Shown piece by piece: positions 1-5,169 of a stretch of 6,905 nucleotides of DNA. The notes below the pieces were generated by a model. It searched no databases and was not told where the DNA came from. It saw nothing but the letters and a program-made list of their open reading frames with translations. The stretch covers positions 1 to 6,905 of the forward strand of contig JAIRWE010000137.1 in assembly GCA_031253365.1 (NCBI GenBank), in the 5' to 3' direction. The stretch comes from Oscillospiraceae bacterium (GTDB lineage: Bacteria > Bacillota > Clostridia > Oscillospirales > Ruminococcaceae). Made by a program: the position numbers and the translations under genes. The first letter of the stretch is position 1. Every line of letters starts with the position of its first letter.

Positions 1-275
1 AAGATTATATCTTCCTGTTAAGCCTTGAAGAGGTTGTAAAATACTTCGGCGACAGCGGGCAGCTAAGTAGCAGACCGAGCGGAGCGTATTTTATACGCGA
101 CGAGTACGATAAAGCGAGGATGGTGAGTCCATGGTCCGGTTGGTGGCTCCGGTCGACGGGCGACGAACGTCTCAGAGCCGCCTTCGTCCACGAGACCGGC
201 GAAATCTTTGTCGGCGGCAGCGAAGTCTACCATAATGAGTGGGGGGTTCGTCCCGCGATGTGGATTACGCTGTAA
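1..275 (+). CDS. DUF6273-type protein, C-terminal fragment (5' end outside window)
   Basis: An open frame runs from base 3 to a TAA at 273-275, giving 90 residues with no start in view, so this is the tail of a longer gene. The fragment opens with DYIFLLSLEEVVKYF, contains WWLRSTG in the middle and ends GVRPAMWITL. This order (an FLLS-E-EV-KYF segment, a W-LRS motif, then a G-VRPA-WI end) is what I know from DUF6273 domains, which are common in Clostridia and often sit at the C-terminus of surface or secreted proteins. The fold is thought to resemble formylglycine-generating-enzyme or C-type-lectin-like modules, but the function is unknown and nothing here shows a catalytic residue. The N-terminal part, including any signal peptide, is not visible. 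No U-tract terminator follows before the next promoter at 304. Family assignment is from memory of the motif pattern; the reading frame itself is secure. Confidence 0.8.
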   Translation, partial: DYIFLLSLEEVVKYFGDSGQLSSRPSGAYFIRDEYDKARMVSPWSGWWLRSTGDERLRAAFVHETGEIFVGGSEVYHNEWGVRPAMWITL

Positions 276-303
276 TCGGCGGGAACATTATAAAAAAAGC
301 CTG

Positions 304-332
304 TTGACATCATATTCGTAATATGCTACAAT
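304..332 (+). promoter_or_regulatory. Sigma-A (sigma-70) promoter of the riboswitch-ATPase unit
   Basis: A perfect -35 box TTGACA (304-309) and a -10 box TACAAT (327-332) are separated by exactly 17 bases. The expected transcription start is about 338-340, immediately at the 5' edge of the conserved aptamer block ACTGAGCAGGC (340-350). This is one of two near-consensus promoters in the window and drives the 5' leader plus the P-type ATPase at 482. Confidence 0.85.
311..325. promoter_or_regulatory. Inverted repeat in the promoter spacer, possible operator
   Basis: CATATT (311-316), a 3-base centre CGT and AATATG (320-325) form a perfect 6+6 palindrome lying wholly between the -35 and -10 boxes. 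A protein bound there would block RNA polymerase, so it could be an operator for a repressor acting on top of the riboswitch. The spacer is 17 bases, not the 19-20 bases typical of MerR-type activated promoters. A 6-base palindrome can also arise by chance in AT-rich DNA, so the call is tentative. Confidence 0.35.
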
Positions 333-446
333 GGGATAAACTGAGCAGGCGACGGGTTCGCTTTCGGCGTTTCGCCGAGATGAGCTTGTGGGGCCGGGTT
401 GCAAAAGCGACAGTAGGTTATCGCGCCTATGGGACAGGAATGTTCC
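333..446 (+). promoter_or_regulatory. NiCo (czcD) riboswitch aptamer
   Basis: The leader matches the czcD/NiCo riboswitch as I know it, both in conserved blocks and in helices. Blocks seen: ACTGAGCAGGC (340-350), GCCGGGTTGC (393-402) and GGGACAG (431-437). P2 is a long arm pairing 352-360 with 381-389 and 364-369 with 373-378 (loop TTT). P3 pairs GTTGC 398-402 with GCGAC 407-411 around an AAAA loop. P4 pairs 413-417 with 426-430. P1 can form from CTG 341-343 with CAG 435-437, extended by 331-338 with 441-448 (three G-U pairs) if those upstream bases are transcribed. The family binds Co2+ and Ni2+ cooperatively, and later work also reports Fe2+ as ligand; binding turns expression on by preventing terminator formation. 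Here it precedes a P-type cation ATPase, one of the exporter types this riboswitch class controls. Confidence 0.9.
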
Positions 447-464
447 GTAGGCGCGTTTTTTTTT
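422..464 (+). terminator. Riboswitch-controlled intrinsic terminator
   Basis: Bases 422-436 pair with 441-455 in a 15-bp hairpin with a GGAA loop (437-440): CGCGCCTA/TAGGCGCG at the base, a T-G wobble, then GGGACA/TGTTCC on top. Nine T residues (456-464) follow directly. The 5' arm contains the 3' strand of aptamer helix P4 (426-430) and most of the conserved GGGACAG block, and the 3' arm overlaps the segment that could extend P1. Aptamer and terminator are therefore mutually exclusive, which fits an ON switch: without metal the hairpin forms and transcription stops before the ATPase; with metal the aptamer holds and transcription continues. Confidence 0.92.
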
Positions 465-481
465 AAGCCGGGAGGGCTGAA

Positions 482-3061
482 ATGGAAAACTTAAAACTCA
501 ACGGTCTGACCGACGCGAAAGTCCGTGAACTTCAGGAGCGGTACGGGAAAAACGAGCTTTCATCAAGCAGGAAGGACGGTTTCATCAAAAAGGCGTTTCA
601 TGTCATAACCGAACCGATGTTCCTCTTGCTGATTTCCGCCGCCGTCATTTATTTTTTCCTCGGCGAACCCGTAGACGGCATGGTGATGCTTATATTCGTG
701 ACGGGCATAATCGGCATCGAGATTTTTCAAGAATGGAAAACGGATAAAACCCTGAGCGCCTTGAAGGAGCTTTCCGCGCCGCATATAACGGTTGTGCGCG
801 AAGGCGCGGAAATTCAAATAGCGAGCGCGGAGCTTGTGCCGGGCGATATAATGACCGTTTACGAGGGGGTGAAAATTCCCGCCGACGGCTATGTGGTCAG
901 GTGCAACGACCTGTGCGTGGACGAATCCTCGCTGACGGGGGAAGCCGCAGGGGTGTGGAAAGTCGTTTGGAAGGTCGCGACCGACGGGCGCGAAGAAATT
1001 CACGGGGACGCGCCGCCGTTCAACGCGGAAAAAACATCCGGGGGATATTGGCGCAACGATTATTGTTACGCGGGGACGCTTGTGACCAACGGCATCGGCG
1101 TTATTCGCGTGGAAAAAATCGGCGGTGAAACCGAATACGGAAAAATCGGGGCGCGCGTCGCCGAAGCGCCCGCCGATAAAACCCCGCTTCAAAAGCAAAT
1201 CGGCGGCATTGTAAAAACGTGCGCTCTTATCGCCGCGACGCTGTTCGCGCTGGTAACCGCCGTGACGTGGTTTAACGTTTCCTCCCTCGGGTTCGCGGAC
1301 AGAATTACCGCAAGCGTACTCGCCGGAATAACCCTCGCCATGGCTATGATACCCGAAGAGTTTCCGGTTATATTGACCGTGTTCATGTCAATGGGGGCGT
1401 GGCGGCTCGCCAAAAAAAATTCGTTGGTGCGCAAATTGCCGTCGGTTGAGACGCTCGGCGCGATTTCGACGCTGTGCGTGGATAAGACCGGCACGATTAC
1501 GGTGAACAAGATGACGGTTCAGGACGAATGGGTGGCAAGCGGCGACGTAACGGAAGACGAGCTTGTGGAGATTATGGGGCTCGCGTGCGAAACCGACGCC
1601 TACGACCCCATGGAAAAAGCCATGCTTGAGCATTGCGAAAAGCAGCACGGCATACTGAAAACGCATCTTTTCGGGGGCAGGCTCATCTCCGAATACGCCT
1701 TCACCGACGAGCTGAAAATGATGGGGCATATCTGGCGTCACGACGGCGAAATCATCATAGCCGCGAAGGGTTCCCCCGAACGCATATTGACAATTTGCGA
1801 GCTTTCCGAAAGCATGAAAATATCCGCGGACGAAAAAATCCGCGAAATGAGCGAACAGGGTTTGCGCGTGATTGCCGTCGCCGCCGCGAAGCCGCGAAGC
1901 GAAGCTGAAATCCCCGCGAATATATTGGGTTGTTCCCTGACGCTGTGCGGGCTTGTCGGGCTTGCCGACCCGCCGAGGGAAACCGTTAAAGATGATATAG
2001 CCGCCTGTCATAAAGCGGGGATACGCGTTGTTATGATAACCGGGGACAACGGAATAACCGCCGCTTCGATAGCGAAAAAAATCGGGTTAAAAAATCACGA
2101 CAAGGCGGTTACGGGCGATATGATTGAAAAAATGAGCGACGACGCGCTTCGCGAGAGCGTCAAGACCGCCGGGATATTCTCCCGCGTGACCCCCGCGCAT
2201 AAAATGCGTATTGTCAAGGCGCTCAAAGACAACGGGGAAATCGTCGCCATGACGGGCGACGGCGTAAACGACGCACCCGCCCTGAAATACGCCGATATAG
2301 GCGTGGCGATGGGCAAAAAGGGAAGCGAGGTTTCCCGCGAGGCGGCGGATTTAGTCCTGATGGACGATAATTTTTCCACCATTGTGGACACGGTCAGGGA
2401 CGGGCGGCGGATTTTCGACAATATCCGAAAGGCCGTGGGGTATGTTTTCACCATACATATTCCGATTGCGCTGGCGGCAGTAACGGCTCCCGCGCTCGGG
2501 ATAGCTCCCGAATCGCTGATGTTCCTGCCCATGCTGGTCGTCGTACTCGAATTGGTTATCGACCCCACCAGTTCAATCGTGCTGGAACGCCAGCCCGCCG
2601 AATCCGATATTATGGAGCGAAACCCCCGCGCTCCCAAAGAAAAAATGTTAAACGGCGCGACGCTGCTGAAAAGCGTTTTACAGGGACTGACAATCTTCGC
2701 GGCGTCTTTCGGGGCGTATTATTATACGCTTATGTCAAACCCAAGCGACGCCGCGACGGCGAGAGCCATGGGGATTGCCGTCATTATAATCGCCAATTTG
2801 TTCGTGGTGCAGGTCAACAGTTCCGATACGGACAGCATATTCACAACCGTGAAACGCCTTCTGAAAGACAAGATTATGTGGGCGGTCAATGTTTTGGTCG
2901 CGGCGGGGTTGTTCGCGTCCCTGTATACGCCGCTCGGCGCGTTCCTTAAACTCGCGCCGCTTTCGGCGGGGCAGTTCCTCGCCGCTTTCGGCTTGGCGGC
3001 GACCGTAACGTGGTACGAGGCGGTAAAACTGATAAAAAGGTCACGCAAAAATAAAAAATAA
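482..3061 (+). CDS. P-type cation-transporting ATPase, P2-like, probable transition-metal exporter
   Basis: An 859-residue, apparently full-length P-type ATPase of the inner membrane. The ATG at 482 has a GGGAGGG ribosome-binding site at 470-476. Domains in order: cation-ATPase N-terminal region (1-40); TM1-2 (about 44-82); actuator domain with TGEA (152-155); TM3-4 (about 244-303) with PEEFP (291-295); phosphorylation motif DKTGT with Asp334; nucleotide domain with KGSPE (429-433); hinge motifs TGD (520-522) and GDGVNDAPA (592-600); TM5-10 (about 651-850). The layout is that of SERCA/Ca2+ pumps, and there is no heavy-metal-associated domain or CPx motif as in P1B pumps. Aligning by eye on DDNFSTIV and on the DIM after TM6, SERCA Asn768 becomes His659, Glu771 becomes Ile662, Asn796 becomes Glu690, and Asp800 is kept as Asp694. 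With the NiCo riboswitch upstream I infer export of Co2+, Ni2+ or Fe2+. Automated annotation would probably call it a calcium ATPase; substrate is not proven by sequence. Confidence 0.93.
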   Translation: MENLKLNGLTDAKVRELQERYGKNELSSSRKDGFIKKAFHVITEPMFLLLISAAVIYFFLGEPVDGMVMLIFVTGIIGIEIFQEWKTDKTLSALKELSAPHITVVREGAEIQIASAELVPGDIMTVYEGVKIPADGYVVRCNDLCVDESSLTGEAAGVWKVVWKVATDGREEIHGDAPPFNAEKTSGGYWRNDYCYAGTLVTNGIGVIRVEKIGGETEYGKIGARVAEAPADKTPLQKQIGGIVKTCALIAATLFALVTAVTWFNVSSLGFADRITASVLAGITLAMAMIPEEFPVILTVFMSMGAWRLAKKNSLVRKLPSVETLGAISTLCVDKTGTITVNKMTVQDEWVASGDVTEDELVEIMGLACETDAYDPMEKAMLEHCEKQHGILKTHLFGGRLISEYAFTDELKMMGHIWRHDGEIIIAAKGSPERILTICELSESMKISADEKIREMSEQGLRVIAVAAAKPRSEAEIPANILGCSLTLCGLVGLADPPRETVKDDIAACHKAGIRVVMITGDNGITAASIAKKIGLKNHDKAVTGDMIEKMSDDALRESVKTAGIFSRVTPAHKMRIVKALKDNGEIVAMTGDGVNDAPALKYADIGVAMGKKGSEVSREAADLVLMDDNFSTIVDTVRDGRRIFDNIRKAVGYVFTIHIPIALAAVTAPALGIAPESLMFLPMLVVVLELVIDPTSSIVLERQPAESDIMERNPRAPKEKMLNGATLLKSVLQGLTIFAASFGAYYYTLMSNPSDAATARAMGIAVIIIANLFVVQVNSSDTDSIFTTVKRLLKDKIMWAVNVLVAAGLFASLYTPLGAFLKLAPLSAGQFLAAFGLAATVTWYEAVKLIKRSRKNKK

Positions 3062-3115
3062 TCACGTCAGGCGAATTTTCGGGGGAATAAAGCGTTATTT
3101 TGTTTTATCAAGCGG

Positions 3116-3142
3116 CGAATAACCGCGTGACGCGGTTATTCG
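3116..3142. repeat. Perfect 12-bp inverted repeat (stem-loop) after the ATPase gene
   Basis: Bases 3116-3127 (CGAATAACCGCG) and 3131-3142 are exact reverse complements around a TGA loop. The structure is nested in an outer pair, CGGGGG (3080-3085) with CCCCCG (3147-3152). No T-run follows on either strand, so it is not a classical intrinsic terminator. It may be an RNA 3'-end structure, a factor-dependent termination site or a protein-binding palindrome. Confidence 0.6.
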
Positions 3143-3229
3143 GCTTCCCCCGCGAAAAAAATCCCGAAATCTTATTTTGGCTTAACCGCTGTGTTTGACG
3201 ACGTTGTTTTCTCAAAAAAATCATATTGT

Positions 3230-3270
3230 CCGCGATAAAATAACGCCTTGCCGAGGCAAATTTTTCGCGG
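3230..3270. repeat. Imperfect long hairpin in the gap
   Basis: CCGCGA (3230-3235) pairs with TCGCGG (3265-3270). AAA (3237-3239) can add three pairs with TTT (3261-3263) across a T-T mismatch, and an inner GCCT/AGGC stem (3245-3248 with 3254-3257) closes the end. It is weaker than the repeat at 3116 and lacks a following T-run. Function unknown. Confidence 0.3.
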
Positions 3271-3428
3271 AAGGGAAAATGCGCTCTTCTTGTTTTGGAT
3301 AACATCGCTTAAAAATAAGACGGCGTTTATTTTGTGAAAAACACACAAGAAACGGACGTTTTCAACGCGGAAAATAAATGTCGTCATGTGATTTTCGCCG
3401 GGGCGACCATAATTTCATTCGCGAACGG

Positions 3429-3457
3429 TTGATTTTTTCCCGAAAATGTGGTACAAT
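3429..3457 (+). promoter_or_regulatory. Sigma-A promoter of the DUF6106 / zinc-ribbon / TPM / trpA operon
   Basis: TTGATT (3429-3434) and TACAAT (3452-3457) are separated by 17 bases. The predicted start near 3464 leaves a leader of about 37 bases before the ATG at 3501. No strong promoter is evident further downstream, and gene spacings are short, so this promoter likely serves the whole run up to trpA and perhaps the tRNA. Confidence 0.8.
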
Positions 3458-3500
3458 CCAAGCGGGTGCGGTTGTTTCGTCCGAAAACGGAGGTCGCCTT

Positions 3501-4028
3501 ATGGACGTTTTTGTGGAATGTTTGGTGGAAAAAAAGCCCGACGGCAAGGAAATTGCCCTCAAGATTTGTTTAATCACCGCGGCGGCGGCGCTTTCCGTCA
3601 TTATCGTATTTCTCGCGCTCCTGATGGCGTATCTTCCCCTTGTAACCATTGTGGCGGGGGTGGTGTGGCTCGCTTCCTACATCATAAGGGGGATAAACGT
3701 GGAGTATGAATATATTTTAACGAATAAAGACTTGGACATCGATAAAATTACGGGAAAGCGCAAACGCAAAAGGCTGGTCACGCTGAATTTGCTTTCCGCC
3801 GAGGGATTTTCGCGGTACGGCGACAACTTCCACGAAAATTTCGGCTATGATTACGGCGGCAAAACCGACGTAACCGTTTTCGCGCATGACTGTACTTTCA
3901 AGGATTTATGGTGCCTTATCGTCAGGCACCCGACCCACGGAAAGGTTCTTTTGCTGTTCTCCCCGAGCGGCGATTTCATCACGTCGGTAAACAACGCGCT
4001 CCCGCCGAAGGTCAGAAACCAATGGTAA
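3501..4028 (+). CDS. DUF6106-like small membrane protein
   Basis: 175 residues starting at the ATG at 3501, preceded by GGAGG (3489-3493) with 7-base spacing and placed correctly behind the promoter at 3429-3457. An in-frame ATG at 3378 lies upstream of that promoter, so the longer version is rejected. The protein has a short polar N-terminus, two adjacent hydrophobic helices (about 18-40 and 42-62), then a cytoplasmic soluble part. This starts VEYEY (67-71), DLDIDKI (77-83) and a basic run KRKRKR (86-91). The pattern of a helical hairpin followed by VEYEY..-LDIDKI-KRKR is what I recall for DUF6106 proteins of Clostridia; the function of that family is unknown, and the region after the helices may be a small beta-rich domain. 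It is the first gene of the run, 50 bases before the zinc-ribbon gene, suggesting a shared membrane role with the next two products. Confidence 0.85.
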   Translation: MDVFVECLVEKKPDGKEIALKICLITAAAALSVIIVFLALLMAYLPLVTIVAGVVWLASYIIRGINVEYEYILTNKDLDIDKITGKRKRKRLVTLNLLSAEGFSRYGDNFHENFGYDYGGKTDVTVFAHDCTFKDLWCLIVRHPTHGKVLLLFSPSGDFITSVNNALPPKVRNQW

Positions 4029-4078
4029 CGCCGATCCGCCGAAAATAAAAACGCCCGTCAACGAAAGGAAACGCAGAA

Positions 4079-5155
4079 ATGGAAGTTGTTCAATATAAGT
4101 GCCCTAACTGCGGCGCGGATTTGGAATTTAAGTCCGAAAGCCAGGATTTCGGGTGCAAATTTTGCGACAGCGGTTTTTCAAGCGAGCAACTCGCGGAAAT
4201 TTACCCGCAAAAAGAGCGTCACAAACTTGAAAAAACCGAACCCGTCAAAACGGCGGAGGAATGGGAGCAGGAAGCCGCCTTCGCCGAATACAGCTCGCTG
4301 TACAACTGCCCGAGCTGCGGGGCGGCGGTGGTGACGGAATCCAACACTTCGGCGACGCGGTGCTTTTACTGCTATTCGCCCGTTATCCTTACGGGCAGGC
4401 TTTCCGGGGAATATAAGCCGTCGAAGGTCATTCCGTTTAAGGTGAGCAAATCCGAAGTGGAGCAAAAATTGAAGGAATATTGCCGAAAGCGCCGGTTTTT
4501 GCCTTCGGATTTCAAGTCGGGCGCCCGCCTGAGCGATATAACCGCGATTTATATTCCCTACTGGATTTCGGATTGCGAGACGGGCGGGCGTATTACCGCG
4601 AAATGCAAAAAATTGAGGACTTGGCGTTCGGGGAATTATGAATACACCGAAACCAAGGAATACATCGCGGTTCGCGACGGCGAAATGAGCTTTAACGGAA
4701 TCCCGCATGACGCTTCGGCGAAAGCCGACGACACGCTTATGGAATGTATCGAGCCGTATAATTACAAAGACGCCGCGGATTTCAAAATGTCGTATCTGTC
4801 GGGTTATTTGGCGGAAAAATACGACGTTACCAAAGAGCAGGTTTACCCCCGCGTGAAGGAACGCGCCGTCAAAAGCGCCACCAACATCATGCGCCAAACC
4901 ATAACGGGATACAGCAGCGTGAGCATCACCCAGAACACCATTGACGTCACCGACAATAAATGGGGGCATTTTCTCATGCCGGTGTGGTTCCTCTCTTACA
5001 GCTACAAAAACAAGACGCACTATTTCGCGGTGAACGGTCAAACGGGCAAATTCACGGGGAACCTTCCCGTGGTTTGGGGAAAAGTCGCGCTCGCGATAGC
5101 CGCGGCGTCGTTGGTCGCCGACACGATTATCGCGTTGATTATGATGGCTACGTAA
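4079..5155 (+). CDS. Double zinc-ribbon protein with C-terminal membrane anchor (YdjG-like)
   Basis: 358 residues; ATG at 4079 with AAAGGA at 4064-4069. Two zinc ribbons open the protein: Cys8-x2-Cys11 with Cys26-x2-Cys29, and Cys77-x2-Cys80 with Cys95-x2-Cys98. They are separated by a charged, probably helical linker (about 40-70). A globular region follows (about 115-330) with an IYIPYW segment (158-162) and a HFLMPVWFLSYSY segment (297-309) that recur in this family. A hydrophobic stretch at about 333-355 is a likely tail anchor, placing the body in the cytoplasm. Databases often label such proteins as TFIIB-type zinc-ribbon or, misleadingly, PriA-helicase-related; no helicase motif is present. 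The neighbouring TPM gene makes B. subtilis YdjG the nearest analogue I know. YdjG works with YdjH and the SPFH protein YdjI in recruiting PspA to stressed membrane. Identity at the sequence level could not be tested. Confidence 0.85.
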   Translation: MEVVQYKCPNCGADLEFKSESQDFGCKFCDSGFSSEQLAEIYPQKERHKLEKTEPVKTAEEWEQEAAFAEYSSLYNCPSCGAAVVTESNTSATRCFYCYSPVILTGRLSGEYKPSKVIPFKVSKSEVEQKLKEYCRKRRFLPSDFKSGARLSDITAIYIPYWISDCETGGRITAKCKKLRTWRSGNYEYTETKEYIAVRDGEMSFNGIPHDASAKADDTLMECIEPYNYKDAADFKMSYLSGYLAEKYDVTKEQVYPRVKERAVKSATNIMRQTITGYSSVSITQNTIDVTDNKWGHFLMPVWFLSYSYKNKTHYFAVNGQTGKFTGNLPVVWGKVALAIAAASLVADTIIALIMMAT

Positions 5156-5169
5156 AACGGAGGTTACCC

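Larger units (their letters stand above)
3062..3428. other. Non-coding gap with inverted repeats
   Basis: About 370 bases, more AT-rich than the flanking genes, lie between the ATPase stop and the next promoter. Short open frames exist on the minus strand (for example 3108-3305 and 3172-3387), but they lack recognisable motifs and their products are biased in the way of antisense or random frames. I see no tRNA, no further riboswitch motif, no transposase remnant and no CRISPR repeat. The only structure I can support is the two inverted repeats listed separately (3116-3142 and 3230-3270). Confidence 0.6.

Noticed and set aside
1..275. Variable region of a diversity-generating retroelement target in the DUF6273 tail
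   Set aside because: The tail resembles lectin-like target folds, but no template repeat or reverse transcriptase is present in the window and the codons show no adenine-rich AAY pattern.
304..332. MerR-type promoter
   Set aside because: The palindrome between the boxes suggested it, but the spacer is the standard 17 bases rather than the overlong 19-20 bases of MerR-activated promoters.
333..446. yybP-ykoY (manganese) riboswitch, which also precedes P-type ATPases
   Set aside because: The conserved blocks ACTGAGCAGGC, GCCGGG and GGGACAG and the P2-P3-P4 layout fit the NiCo class, and I could not find the yybP-ykoY signature loops.
563..1198. Minus-strand open frame (211 codons) inside the ATPase gene; also those at 1388-2011 and 2095-2637
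   Set aside because: They lie entirely opposite a well-conserved P-type ATPase and show no family motifs or convincing ribosome-binding sites.
3116..3142. Bidirectional intrinsic terminator
   Set aside because: The stem is strong but no T-run follows it on either strand; the nearest homopolymer after the outer stem on the + strand is A, not T.
3172..3387. Small minus-strand gene of 71 codons in the gap
   Set aside because: No motif and no supported ribosome-binding site; the product looks like a translation of AT-rich non-coding DNA.
3378..3500. N-terminal extension of the DUF6106-like gene from the ATG at 3378
   Set aside because: It would start upstream of the promoter at 3429-3457, whereas the ATG at 3501 has an ideal GGAGG at the right distance and yields a family-typical N-terminus.
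4960..5169. N-terminal extension of the TPM gene from the ATG at 4960
   Set aside because: It overlaps about 200 bases of the zinc-ribbon gene and would bury the signal peptide; the ATG at 5170 has a strong ribosome-binding site and a proper signal sequence.
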